Shown: positions 43,898 through 55,216 of the stretch, in pieces
How the letters are laid out: the number at the start of each line of letters is the position of its first letter
Numbering within the stretch: the first letter of the stretch is position 1
Notes under the pieces: generated by a model
The model's input: the letters and a program-made list of their open reading frames with translations, nothing else
What the model was told of the DNA's origin: nothing
Database searches by the model: none
Position numbers and translations under genes: made by a program
DNA from: Symsagittifera roscoffensis
Lineage: Eukaryota; Xenacoelomorpha; Acoela; Convolutidae
DNA: 57,115 nt
Assembly: GCF_963678635.1 (NCBI RefSeq)
Contig: NC_087066.1
Span: forward strand, 41,315,223-41,372,337
Direction: 5' to 3'

Positions 43898-46057
43898 ATG
43901 CAAAATGAAATACCACTTCCATATTACCTTCAACAACACGAAATAACAAAGAATCAACTCTCAAATTTCTCACAAATGCCAAATGCCGCAGAATCATTAC
44001 AAATGACAATGAATCCATACCTTATGGGTGGATCATCAATAACATCAAACAAACCATTAATGGTATTCACAGGAACAGACCCTGAATATTCTGTAGAAGA
44101 TTATTTAAATGCAGTAACAGCAAATTTAATTTTGAATATAGGACCTGAACCAATTAATACGCCACTACATCAAAATTGGATACATCGACGCACAGCGTTG
44201 ATACAGACAACCTTAGACGGCGCAGCCCAAAAATGGTTTTCACTATTGCCTATAGAAATAAAATCAAATTGGAAAAGATTTACACAAGAATTTTCAAAAA
44301 TGTTTGACTCCGAAAGAAACAAACAACAACAAAGAGTTTTATGTAATGAAATTCGCAAATTACCAAATGAAACCATCAAACAATTAGCAGTACGTATCGA
44401 AACACTAGTTCGAAAAGCATATTCATTAAATACACACGACTATAAAAACACAAAAATGACAGAAATCTTAATGATGACCTTAACACCTCAATTAAGGAAA
44501 ATAGCAATAAAAAAGAGAGCATCCCATCCCTCCTCAATTCGAGAGCCCGATTTAGATTTTAGAAAACTAGTAGACAAACTAGAGCAAGCGGAAATCACAA
44601 TGAAACTTGAAGAAACAGAAAATCTGAAATTACAATATATTAACCGAATTGAAACAAATACCACAAATATCAACAATATACAGGAATCAGATACAGACCT
44701 CGTTGAAAAAATCACTGAAATACTCAATATTTATGAAAAACACCCAAATTTTAAAGGCAAACCATCTTTCAAAAAATGGTGTAATTATTGCCGACGATAC
44801 GGACATAGTATTTCTGAATGTAGACAAAAAAAACAGGACAATCAAAACAAACCTCAAAAATATAAAGAACCAAATAAATCATTCTATCAATACATGAAGA
44901 AAGACCAAAATCTACCAAACAAAAATGTATACAGCAACAACAGTTCAGGAAAACCACTTCCGAACAATACCAATTACACGAGAACCCAATCACCATATAA
45001 CTCAGGTTATAGAGGAAGATCACCAGAACGAAGAAATACACAAAATTCGTCACAAAATCATTACAATAGACCAAATAGTCGAAATAACTACTCCAGATCA
45101 AATTCAAATACAACACAATTTGTTTCTAGATCTAATTCCCAATCAAGGAATAATTACTATCCAAACAATCAATCACGAAACTCTTCATATAATAGAAATA
45201 GAAACTACTCCAATAATCGAAATAGAAGTTTTTCAAACAACCGAAACCAGAATTACCCGAACAATCGATCAAGGAATAACTCATATAACAGATCAAACTA
45301 TAACAGACCAAACAATAATTATCAAAACAGATCACGAAATAATTCACAAAATCAACATTCAAGTTATAATAATCGTTATAGAAATTATTCCCAATCACCA
45401 CACAGAAATAATAACCATTATAATAATTCTAACAATCGCCACAGAAGTAGTACACCTAAACATCAAAGACATATTAATCAAGTACAATCAAATCCAGAAA
45501 CAACATCAGACCCCCCAGGTATTGATGACACAGGAAATAACGAACTACAACTAAACCAAATAAACTGTGAATCATCAGATTCAGAAAGTGATACAGAGAA
45601 CACTATCTCCATAAATATGATAGCAGTCGAAAATGACTACGAACCTATTATATATGAACAACCTTTTTCATCACAAATATATGAAAATCAATTAGAACTC
45701 CTTCACAATTATTATATTGAACCCATCCATTCCACACAAACGGCACAAGAAACTAACGAAATCAACACTACAAATCAATCCAATGAAAATGCCGAAACAA
45801 AATGCTTGAATACAAATCACATCTATCAAAATATACAAAAAGAACAACCCAAAGAAAAAATTTGGACAATACCATTTCTTTTAGAAAGTCCAAGAAACAA
45901 AGAATTTCAACCACTTGAAATTGATTTTTTAATTGATTCAGGAGCAGAATCAAACATAATAAACATTCCCACATGGAATGAGATAAAAACATTACACCCA
46001 AAACTAACACCTCTTGAAACCTCCAGTAAACTAGCAACAGCACAAGGATCAACATAG
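43898..46057 (+). CDS. Gag (retrotransposon gag domain, CCHC knuckle) and start of protease
   Basis: The capsid-like part has LDGAAQKWFSLLP, WKRFTQEFSKMF and LPNETIKQLAVRIETLVRKA, the usual retrotrans_gag pattern. A zinc knuckle CNYCRRYGHSISEC (44780-44821) binds the RNA genome. From 44900 to 45480 the protein is a long Asn/Arg/Ser/Tyr low-complexity tract (NNRNRSFSNNRNQNYPNNR type), probably an RNA-binding or condensate-forming segment. Near the end comes the aspartic protease core FLIDSGAESNIINI (DSG at 45935-45943). TAG at 46055-46057 cuts the protease; translation would continue in the same frame. Confidence 0.85.
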   Translation: MQNEIPLPYYLQQHEITKNQLSNFSQMPNAAESLQMTMNPYLMGGSSITSNKPLMVFTGTDPEYSVEDYLNAVTANLILNIGPEPINTPLHQNWIHRRTALIQTTLDGAAQKWFSLLPIEIKSNWKRFTQEFSKMFDSERNKQQQRVLCNEIRKLPNETIKQLAVRIETLVRKAYSLNTHDYKNTKMTEILMMTLTPQLRKIAIKKRASHPSSIREPDLDFRKLVDKLEQAEITMKLEETENLKLQYINRIETNTTNINNIQESDTDLVEKITEILNIYEKHPNFKGKPSFKKWCNYCRRYGHSISECRQKKQDNQNKPQKYKEPNKSFYQYMKKDQNLPNKNVYSNNSSGKPLPNNTNYTRTQSPYNSGYRGRSPERRNTQNSSQNHYNRPNSRNNYSRSNSNTTQFVSRSNSQSRNNYYPNNQSRNSSYNRNRNYSNNRNRSFSNNRNQNYPNNRSRNNSYNRSNYNRPNNNYQNRSRNNSQNQHSSYNNRYRNYSQSPHRNNNHYNNSNNRHRSSTPKHQRHINQVQSNPETTSDPPGIDDTGNNELQLNQINCESSDSESDTENTISINMIAVENDYEPIIYEQPFSSQIYENQLELLHNYYIEPIHSTQTAQETNEINTTNQSNENAETKCLNTNHIYQNIQKEQPKEKIWTIPFLLESPRNKEFQPLEIDFLIDSGAESNIINIPTWNEIKTLHPKLTPLETSSKLATAQGST

Positions 46058-47407
46058 GTAAACTATGGAAAAATTCAATTATTTCTTCTCCCCACAAGAA
46101 CAATAGAGCAAAATAAAATTTTAAATAAACCATTTAAACAAATATTTCATATCACTGATATTAAACACAATATCATTGGAATACCATTTATCTCTAAATA
46201 TATACCAACAATCAACATTTTGAATAGTAAAATATTAATCAAAGATAAATACACAAAAACAAAAGACACATCCCTAACATTTTTTCAAAGATTAAACAAA
46301 CAACCACCATTCTTTTCAAAATTTTATCCAATATATAACCAACAAAGAAAACACCTGAAACCACTATCAGGAAACATATATAATTTTTTAATAAAACAAG
46401 TTCACCAATATGATAAAAAACAAAATAAACAACAACTCTATATGTCAGACTTTGAATTCAAACCTATCCATAAATTTTTCAAAATCACAATTTCATCCAT
46501 AAAATATCTGAAAAACTCGAATTCAGATATTATTTCGTTACATGTATACAATAATACACCCTATCAAGTAACATTACCTTTAGGACTTTTGGGATATTGC
46601 GAAACCAACGCTACGATATCACCAGTACACGAAAAAGCATACCGCGTAAATAATATACTCCAATTATTAGATATTTGTCAACCCACAATTCTTAATGAAG
46701 AATTATCCATAAATAATATAATAAGTAATGAAAAAAGAAATACAGATTATTTCACAAAAACCCCATATTTCAAACCTACATTTAACATAAATAACTATAC
46801 AGAGAATCAACAGAAATTTTTAACAATGTTTAACTTCCAACATTCACAAATAACACAAGACGAATTGGATAAGTTAGCCAAACAGCTAATAAAATATTCA
46901 TCAGTCTATGCAACATCCAAATTTGATGTTGGCAAAATCAGTTCATCACTACATCTCCCATTAAAACCTGACGCAGTTTTCAAAAAACAAAGAGCAAGTA
47001 AAGTACCAATTCATTTACACGATAAAGTGAACAGATTACTCGATATGTTAGAACAATGCAAAACTATATCACCGGTAAACAAAGAAGAACAACCAAAAGG
47101 TAACACATTTATCAACCCTGTTATCATCCTAGCAAAAGGAGAATCATTAAAAATAGTTCTAGACGCTAGATATCTTAATTCACTAATAGACGAATCAAAA
47201 TGCAATTGGCCTATTGAACCAATACAAGTTATTTTAACAAAAATAAACGGAAAATAATTTACAACCGCAGATATGAATAGTGCATATAATCAAATGCCAC
47301 TAGATGAACAATCGCGACGCTTAACACAATTTGTTATTGGAAATCAGCAATATGAATTCAACCGCCTATTCTATGGAATATCCATAGGACCAGCAGCATT
47401 TTCAGCT
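46058..47407 (+). pseudogene. Protease C-terminus and reverse transcriptase fingers/palm
   Basis: Same frame as gag. Just after the TAG the sequence reads NYGKIQLFLLP and then HNIIGIPFISKY, the C-terminal half of the protease. After a connector the reverse transcriptase begins: LPLKPDAVFKKQRASKVP, NPVIILAKGESLKIVLDARYLN. TAA at 47255-47257 falls inside the enzyme; beyond it FTTADMNSAYNQMPLDEQSR and RLFYGISIGPAAFS continue in frame to a one-base loss near 47405. Confidence 0.85.
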
Positions 47408-47409
47408 TT

Positions 47410-48594
47410 ATGAGCAAAATTTTTAGACCACTAAAACTCAAGAAAAACGCAATCACCTATTTAGACGATGTTTTTATGCAATCACAGACAAAAGAAGAAA
47501 TGTTTAATGTTTTAGAACACTATCACAAAATACTTCAGAACGAAAATCTGAAGGCCGCCCCCGATAACTCACACTTCTTTTTAACACGAGTTAAATTCTT
47601 AGGACACAATATAGAAAGAAAAACAATCACTCCATTAAAATCACGCATTGATGCTATTCAGAAGCTCCAACCACCAACAAACAAAAAGAAAATCCAAGAA
47701 TTCCTTGGAATGTTAAATTTTTTAAGCAAATATGTCTATAAAATGCAATTATACCTGAGACCATTCTATAATATACTTAGACAACAAAATAATTTTGAAT
47801 GGAACACAGAACATCAAGCACGATTTAAAGAAATTAAAAAACTCTTAACTGAACAAATTTCGAATACAATTCCAGATCCAAATCAACCATTCTATGCAAT
47901 GTGCGATGCTTCGAATTTTGGCATCGGCGCAGCATTATTACAATCACACAATGGCACAAACAAAATGAATCTTATATCAGCAAATTCTCGATTATTCACT
48001 CAAGCAGAGCTACGACTCTCAACTCTAATGAGAGAATGTACAGCCATAATATATACACTAACAGAATAAGAATTTCTGATACTTGGATCAAAACATCCAA
48101 CAGTTCTATTCACAGATCACAAACCAATCATTTTTCTCTTTACACAAAAATCTAATCCAAATCACCGAGTTTATAGATTTCAATTAATTGTAATGAAATT
48201 CTCAAACTTACATATAGTTTGGACAGCAGGAAAGAATCTTGCATTACCAGACACTTTAAGTCGAAATACACCACCTGAATTACTTACACGTAAAACTACA
48301 GTTGAAAAACCCAAAAATATAAAATTTTACCTTGCAGAAAACGAAACATCACCCCGACTAGAATGCAAATATGCAGTAAAAACTGACGTTGAACAATCAC
48401 AAATAAATAATCTACAACACTTCCCACTTTATTTAGATTGCCAAAATAACCACTACGAAGTTGATCTACTTGGAACATCAACTTTTAAACCAAATCCATA
48501 TTCACAATGGATAAAAAATAACACCCAACAAAAAAGAGTAAAACAACACCCGCATAAAAAAGATTTTTTTCCGTTAATTGAAAAAAAAATCTAA
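47410..48594 (+). pseudogene. Reverse transcriptase catalytic core and RNase H
   Basis: The shifted frame picks up the thumb side of the palm: ITYLDDVF (YLDD at 47458-47469), HFFLTRVKFLGHNI, and IQEFLGMLNFLSKYV. RNase H follows with FYAMCDASNFGIGAALL, then LRLSTLMRECTAI, and after TAA 48067-48069, LFTDHKPI, IVWTAGKNLALPDTLSR. The frame is lost near 48580 in a run of nine A. Catalytic Asp residues are present, so the lesions are in otherwise intact protein. Confidence 0.85.
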
Positions 48595-48752
48595 CTAATA
48601 AAATAAATTTATCAGGACCGCAAACAAACGATTCAAAATACACAATAAATCAAGTTTTTGACCTCCATGACCCACTTGATACAATTCCTTTATCTAAATT
48701 AGAAATAGAAAACATTTTTCTCCCCCCAACAGATAAAATTACAATTAATACT

Positions 48753-50483
48753 TTGAAACAATATCAAAATCTTGACCCAATAATTAGACAATTAAAATCA
48801 TGGCACAAATATAAAACTAAACCCGTAAAGGCAGATACAACAATATTAGGAAATAAAACACTCCTCCGATATTTTCGAAAATTTAATAATACAACAATTA
48901 ATGAAAACACAGACCTTCTTAAATTAAATGAATCTACAGTTCCCTGTCTCCCTTTAAGTATGATTCTCATAGCTTTTAATATCTCACATACACAAAACAT
49001 TAAAGGACACTCTGGATCAGAGAAAACGTATTCAAATTTCATACAAAATTTTTATTTTCCAAATGCACCAATTTGGATAAAAGTACTATGCAATGATTGT
49101 ATAGTATGTCAGCTAAATAAACCTTATCCAAATCAAAACCAAATAGCACAAAAACAAGACTTTAAAGGACAAAGTTTGTACTTTAACCACCGTATTTCAT
49201 TTGATACAAAAGGACCAATTTCACCATCATCCGAAGGAAACTCCTACATTATGGTAATTGTTGACGCATTTACACATTATGTAGCACTTAACCCAGTACC
49301 ACATTGTAACGCTTATTACGCTTACACAACACTTTATGAACACTGGATAGCCAAATTCGGACTACCAGAAATTTTAGTTACAGACAACGGTACGGAATTC
49401 ATAAATAATGAAATCATCACACTATGTCATTTATATAACATCAAACACAAACCACGTACATCTCACGCACCTTGGACAAACGGCTTAGTCGAAGGTATGA
49501 ACCGTTCACTACAAGAATATCTTAGATGTATCATCAATGGAAATGATACAAAATACACCGAATGGTCAGCAGATGTAAAACTATTTCCCTTAGCATATAA
49601 TTCACAAATCACGACAACTCTAGGAATGTCACCATATGAAATGGTTTTTAATCAAAAGCCACGCAAACCAATTATGTTTACAGCAAACTCTCATAAAAAT
49701 GCACAAAGTCATTGCCAACCGAATAAAGACTCAATTTGTTATAACCTACCTTTACACACACACGATGAAGATCATTTTCATCACCCACAAATTCTTAAAT
49801 TAGCCTCCGGTACACACACCGAATGGATTTTAAACAGAGATAAAAAGCACAATGAAATTTACCAAAAAGTAGCAAAAAAGTTGTTACAAAGGCAAAACAT
49901 TAATGAACAAATAAATTCACGCTTTACACCAGCCTCCGATTTAAAAATTGGAACATTTGTTTTAATACCCAATTTTAACACTCAAAAAGGAATTTCTAAA
50001 AAATTACAACCCCTTCGTAAAGGACCATACCAAATAATTGCCAGACCCACTGATGTCACATATAAAATCACCGACTCAGACAAAAAAGAATTTGTTCAAC
50101 ATCGAAACAATCTATTACCTTATTACCCAAAAGAATACGCACTACGCGAACTAACTCAATTATATTCTTTCACAGGTTTAAAAGTTATTCAAAATAACCC
50201 ACATACGGAGAATAAAACAAAGGAACAACATGACATTCATCTCGAAAATCAAAATAAAAAATCAACTACAACAAAAAACAATACAAAAAAGCTAGATCAA
50301 AATATACCTCAAAAAGAAAGAAAAAATAGAAAATTGACAGAAAAAATAATACCCCAAGAACAAATCGACAAATCAGAACATAGAGAGTCATCACGACTTA
50401 GAAATCAACCACGTAAAAACTATAAAACATTCATCCCACAATCTAAAATATTAAAGAAAGTCGAATTTCAAAAACAGCTTTAA
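48753..50483 (+). CDS. Integrase (HHCC, DD35E, GPY/F)
   Basis: 576 residues uninterrupted. The zinc-binding part has HTQNIKGHSG...CNDCIVC. Catalytic residues are Asp at 49203 (FDTKGP), Asp at 49383 (TDNGTEF) and Glu at 49491 (LVEGMNRS), spaced 59 and 35 residues apart, the exact DD35E layout. The C-terminal GPY/F module is LRKGPYQIIARP followed by HRNNLLPYYP. The tail is Lys/Gln/Asn-rich. The frame is open upstream of 48753 to about 48600, where it joined RNase H before the poly-A slip. Confidence 0.92.
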   Translation: MKQYQNLDPIIRQLKSWHKYKTKPVKADTTILGNKTLLRYFRKFNNTTINENTDLLKLNESTVPCLPLSMILIAFNISHTQNIKGHSGSEKTYSNFIQNFYFPNAPIWIKVLCNDCIVCQLNKPYPNQNQIAQKQDFKGQSLYFNHRISFDTKGPISPSSEGNSYIMVIVDAFTHYVALNPVPHCNAYYAYTTLYEHWIAKFGLPEILVTDNGTEFINNEIITLCHLYNIKHKPRTSHAPWTNGLVEGMNRSLQEYLRCIINGNDTKYTEWSADVKLFPLAYNSQITTTLGMSPYEMVFNQKPRKPIMFTANSHKNAQSHCQPNKDSICYNLPLHTHDEDHFHHPQILKLASGTHTEWILNRDKKHNEIYQKVAKKLLQRQNINEQINSRFTPASDLKIGTFVLIPNFNTQKGISKKLQPLRKGPYQIIARPTDVTYKITDSDKKEFVQHRNNLLPYYPKEYALRELTQLYSFTGLKVIQNNPHTENKTKEQHDIHLENQNKKSTTTKNNTKKLDQNIPQKERKNRKLTEKIIPQEQIDKSEHRESSRLRNQPRKNYKTFIPQSKILKKVEFQKQL

Positions 50484-51286
50484 TTTTATATTTCATAATC
50501 TTTGCACCTCTGAAATATTTTGAACTTTCATTTTTCAAAATAACATGCTGACAAACACGCAGCGACTCTAGTTCATAATTAGCCAATAGGATTCATCCAA
50601 TCCGTCACCTTCTCTAACTCTAGCACAAATCAACTGGACGAACGATATTAAAACTCCAGGCATATCTATAACTATAACTTTGCGACCTCCAGGTCAAAAA
50701 TAAGCAAACCACTCCAACTTGACAACTAAAATAAATATCACCATAATATCATAACCCTCCCTTATCTAATAACCCAAAAATCAACAATATTTCCCCAACT
50801 CAGACCTCAAATACCCCCCAAAACAAATATATTAAATTAGCCTAAAGTAAAAGAACGACCATTTTAATTAGCCTAAAGTATAACAATCTCAAAAATACCC
50901 CAGATCATTTGACAAATAAAAATAAAGAAAAAGAAGACCTCCCGATCACCATAAAATTTGCCCCCAACAACTTTTCACAAAACTCAACCCACTTGTCAAA
51001 AAACCAATAAATAATTCGACAACACTTGAAAATTGCCTCAAACACCAAAAAATATTCGATCAAGAAACCATTTCTTAAATTCTCTTCTCTCGACCAGTCA
51101 ACATAATTCTTAACATTATCATAAACTTTTTAACGATATTTAAACTTTTAATCATATTTCGTAATAATCTTAATCATTTTTTGCAATATTTTTCTTATTT
51201 TCTTTTCCATATTTGAACTATACCTCCAACTTTCGAAAGCTATTGACTATATCCACAGGTACGATTCACAAAACTTATCTAAATGA
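50484..51286 (+). other. Untranslated stretch of the retroelement after integrase
   Basis: About 800 nt without an open frame. It has a direct repeat TTAGCCTAAAGTA (50837-50849 and 50868-50880). A splice-acceptor-like ATATCCACAG ends at 51258. It may hold RNA export or packaging elements. Confidence 0.5.
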
Positions 51287-51472
51287 TACGAACCATTTTT
51301 AGTAGAACAGATATTTTTTTTACTATTTGTAATTTTTATAACATTTCTATCATCCCTCATCTTGACAATATGCAAATGTATAAAGAAAGCAATCATCACA
51401 TTCGCCCTAGCAACAATCCTCCTAATTCTTTTTCTAGAAGAATACTATAATAAACATAAATTTTTCCACTAA
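51287..51472 (+). CDS. Hydrophobic two-membrane-span frame without ATG
   Basis: 61 codons between TGA 51284 and TAA 51470-51472. The peptide has two membrane-length segments, IFFLLFVIFITFLSSLILTI and AIITFALATILLILFL, separated by a short basic Cys turn (CKCIKK) and ending in a charged tail. That is the layout of small hairpin membrane proteins such as viroporins. No in-frame ATG exists, so it would need splicing at the acceptor ending at 51258 or non-AUG start. An overlapping ATG frame (51283) gives a 55-residue non-hydrophobic peptide. A-rich DNA can produce chance hydrophobic frames, so confidence is moderate. Confidence 0.35.
   Translation, partial: YEPFLVEQIFFLLFVIFITFLSSLILTICKCIKKAIITFALATILLILFLEEYYNKHKFFH
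51436..51437 (+). promoter_or_regulatory. Strong splice-acceptor-like site
   Basis: CCTCCTAATTCTTTTTCTAG ends at 51437, with a long pyrimidine tract in otherwise A-rich DNA. The next base opens the methionine-free 391-codon frame. Together with GTAAGT words in the leader this suggests a spliced subgenomic mRNA. Confidence 0.55.
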
Positions 51473-52613
51473 AAGAATAAATAAAAAACCATCAAAGATT
51501 GCTAACCAACAATCACTCAGTCAGTCTTCACCGACATCATCCCAAGATAACCCAACACCACCTTCAACTACCCAAAACCCCCAAACATCCACACGAATTT
51601 CCTTTCAAGATAACCCATATACCTTTGAAGAACGACACGCTCGCTTATCTGAACCACTAGAACCAGTTCAACGACAAGCACCTCTAAGCGAACCAACATA
51701 TAACTTATACCCAAAACTACCACAAGAATTAAGTAGAATACGAAATCCTAGTCAAAACCAAAATACAGTCGAAATAAATAGACAAATTATACATCCTCGA
51801 CGAAACAGAAATTTTCAAACTCCCCGAGTTCATTTTGATATACCTCAATCCCCATCACAAAGTACTCCAGAAAACCCCATTGGTATATTACCAGAAACCC
51901 CTACGCTTCTTTCACAACGTAGCACCTCAAGCCTACCCTCAGATTACTTAGGTTCAACACCAACATCTGAACAAATTCGTGAAAATCCCTTTAACCCCCC
52001 AAACCAGGCATCACGACTACCATATTGGACAACACATTCATTCACACAAGGTGAACCAAATTTAATCAATGATCCAATAGATATTTCTACGGATACAACA
52101 ACATCCTCATCACTACCAGAAACATTATCACTACCATCAACACCATCAATAAGCCATATTTCACCACCGCATTTTAACTTAAATTTCCCAAATAACCTCG
52201 ACGCTAGATATCGAGAACAATCATCAACAAATATTTCTTTAAGACTAGACTGGAATACATTCACAGCACCTCCACCAGTATTTGGACAACACCCAGAAAG
52301 TAACCGACTCCACAACTGGGCACTCAATAGACTACAATATCGACAAGACATCCACGAAGACATTCGTGATCATAACATCCAAATACTCCAACAAAATAGT
52401 CTACAATTAAAATTTGAAATAACGGTTAAGCTAAACAACATTACTCAACATCCCTACCCATTAAACCCGCCAAATATAACAGCTCAATCACTACCACCAC
52501 CATTTATAACAACTGAAGTAATATACAAATACGACAGATATACCAAAAAGACAATTGGTTACATCACATTTTATAACCCATACTCAGGATTATCATACAC
52601 ATGTATACTCTAA
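51438..52613 (+). CDS. 391-codon methionine-free accessory frame, Pro/Ser/Thr-rich
   Basis: Open from the base after a splice acceptor to TAA 52611-52613, with no ATG in frame. The first three quarters are Ser/Thr/Pro/Gln-rich (QSLSQSSPTSSQDNPTPP; SSSLPETLSLPSTPS) with the repeated pattern TPR or SEP. The last 100 residues look folded (RLDWNTFTAPPPVFG; NWALNRLQYRQDIHEDIRDH; LKFEITVKLNNIT). It overlaps the env start by 13 nt. An open frame this long without Met would most naturally be an exon spliced to an upstream start, or an N-terminal extension made by a gag leader. No family recognised. Confidence 0.6.
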   Translation, partial: KNTIININFSTKRINKKPSKIANQQSLSQSSPTSSQDNPTPPSTTQNPQTSTRISFQDNPYTFEERHARLSEPLEPVQRQAPLSEPTYNLYPKLPQELSRIRNPSQNQNTVEINRQIIHPRRNRNFQTPRVHFDIPQSPSQSTPENPIGILPETPTLLSQRSTSSLPSDYLGSTPTSEQIRENPFNPPNQASRLPYWTTHSFTQGEPNLINDPIDISTDTTTSSSLPETLSLPSTPSISHISPPHFNLNFPNNLDARYREQSSTNISLRLDWNTFTAPPPVFGQHPESNRLHNWALNRLQYRQDIHEDIRDHNIQILQQNSLQLKFEITVKLNNITQHPYPLNPPNITAQSLPPPFITTEVIYKYDRYTKKTIGYITFYNPYSGLSYTCIL

Positions 52614-55216
52614 AAATTTTAATTTTTCTCCAACTCTTTTTTTTAGCAATCTCCAATCAGAACATAAACCCTTCCCCCCGCACAGGACCCCAAGATTTAT
52701 TAGTAACACATTACGATTGTGAAGAAAATGAACAAAAAACACTACACAAGTATGCAATAAATCAAGTATCACAATGCGAAACAGAACCACAAGCTATAGA
52801 AACTACAAATGTAATAGCGACACATTATTCAAAAGCCCGAGCAACAACAGTCATAGGATATAAATTCACAGCAACATTTTCTGAGAAGAAAGTACATTGT
52901 TCACAAGTCTCAAATGGAAATAAAAACCGACTTGACCACGAATCATTCTACCAGAGTAATATCGAACGACTTTTGCATCTCAATCCCGAAGATTGTAAAA
53001 ACGAGTTACTCAGACTAAATATCACAAGAAATAAAAACAAAGATAGAAAATTAGTATATTTCCAAGTTTTTGCAGATTCTGTACATCAAGCAGAACTTGA
53101 AAGATATCAAGGACATATAAAACTAGATGAAAAATACCCATACAACGGCGCACACGGAAGATTAACTTATGACATACACGATAAACACTGGATACCACAC
53201 ATTGGTATAAATAACCCATCAAACTGCAAAGCAGACACAAAAATAAAGGATATCAAGAAATCATGTTTTTCGATTGGAAAATACAACTCGAAAAAATACA
53301 ACTCACACGCGATTTATCTGATAACACAATGATCTATCAAGGAATTAGATTACCCTGTAAAAACGATCAAGGCTATTGTGACCCTACAACACGAACACAA
53401 GCAACAATTGTTTGGTTCCCCGAAGACACATGTACAACATTTCAAGTAGCAAAAATACACGCTCGTATGATAAAATTTCACGAAAAATATTTTATACAAT
53501 CAATCCCATATGAACAAGTAAATCCATCACGAAAACAAAGTTCTAATTTTAGAAACATACACAATATAGAAAATAAATTGACACGTTTTCAAATATATCA
53601 AGAAACAGAACTTGCATGTAAATACAGAAATCCACTTCACAAAACACAATACTCCGAAATATTAGTTGAATACGAGAAAGGATTTGACATGACCACTGGA
53701 AAAAAAAATCGACCCATACGCCACAAGTCACCCTATAAACGAAGGAACATCATATATACCAGTTGATTTTCAAAAAAGTAAAGGTCAACCTGGTGGACAT
53801 CTAAAGCCTCATGACACTAGAAGCACACGTTTACAAGAACTATCACTAATGAATAGTACATATTTTGGTAATATCCACTACGATATTCACTTAGATATGA
53901 AATTAGACTACACAATTAGCCGAATTTTTCAAGAAATGTCACTCTCTGAATTAGAAACACTTCACCAACTATGCGAATTAGAAAGGACACAAATCCTACA
54001 ATCACTTGCACTAGCAGTATTAAAAAAACCCTACGCAGGATATTTACTATCAGGAAACAGATCAAATTTTTTAGACTATGAAGGAAACATTTTATGGTTC
54101 TATACCTGTACCAAAAAAGTATCACCACTATATGTTTTTGAAGATAAACGATGTTATAAAAGAATCCCTATCTTTTATAAGAATAAAGTACATTTCGTTG
54201 ACACACTTTCAAGACGAACCTATTTCTGGGATACCGCAGTCCCATGTGGATCAGAAAATAGCCACAATGTAGTAAAACTGAACCCTGATGAAGATAAATA
54301 TTACCTTCTTACCCCATATCCCACATTAATGCAATCACTCAAAAAATTTTCACCTGAAAGCATTAGAGCTATTGCTCGAAACCCAAATATTGACCTACAG
54401 TCAATTGGAATATATTCAAAATCCGATATCCAACATCACATTAGAACACAACAATTCCAAGAATTATTAACACAAATGGACACTATACAAAGACAATCAA
54501 TTGACCAAAACTTACGCAAACTTGCCGAAACCGCAGGATTTGCAGATATTTATACACAAGACTATAGCGGATATTTTAAAGACATTAAAGACTATATATA
54601 TCTAAACGGTGAAAAATACCGACCACAAGATATCTCACCTATAAATATTTTTAGCTTTGTTACACTCAAAATTGAAACTCTTGATTTGCTAGGATGGCCC
54701 TATTACATCTTAGAAAAATTAACTATTTTATACGCAATGTTTAACTTTATAGGATTTCTTTTTTCACTTTTAAAAGGAATCTATAATACATGCGCTATAC
54801 ACACACAAGTAAATAGACAAGCAAGTGTAGCACGCATACTATTTGCAGGATTTTTTGGAATTTTTCCATCATCAATAAACAAAATTCTTTTAGACGCACA
54901 AATAAAAGAATACAACACAAAAATAGCAACAAGACAGAACACATATGACGAAGAACATAACAATGTAGAAATAACGCCCACAGCACCACAGTTACCACCC
55001 CTACCACATAACCATCCATTATCCCTAGTCCCACGAAATTTTCGAAATTTAGCAATAACACATAATTCAAATTTTAGACCAACCATATCACAAAGTCCCA
55101 TTCAACATATAATGACACATCAATCACTAGATGAAAATACATATGAACAAATTATAGAACAACCCCATACCACCGCTTTTCAGTCTCAGAATAATAATTT
55201 TTTTAGCCCACGATGA
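52601..55216 (+). pseudogene. Env glycoprotein, two frameshifts
   Basis: Begins at ATG 52601 with a signal peptide (LKILIFLQLFFLAIS). The ectodomain has many Cys residues and spans three frames: 52601 to about 53310, then the 53263-53766 frame, then from about 53710 to TGA 55214-55216, the second break lying in a nine-A run at 53700-53708. A membrane-proximal hydrophobic segment (LYAMFNFIGFLFSLL) and a second one (ILFAGFFGIFPSS) precede a Pro-rich tail. The segment RCYKRIPIFY...VHFVDTLSR...VPC resembles the receptor/fusion-type glycoproteins captured from negative-strand viruses in some invertebrate LTR elements, but this is a pattern impression. Role: membrane fusion and cell-to-cell spread, now broken. 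Confidence 0.7.

Noticed and set aside
44925-45554. 209-codon Thr/Ile-rich frame overlapping gag
   Set aside because: It is the +1 shadow of the Asn/Arg/Ser repeat tract; composition is what that repeat gives when shifted.
42260-48594. Alternative genetic code (TAA/TAG as sense) to explain in-frame stops in the retroelement
   Set aside because: Frameshifts in A-runs accompany the stops, stops fall at positions of different amino-acid types, and the kinesin and the 568-residue gene end normally. Decay explains it better.
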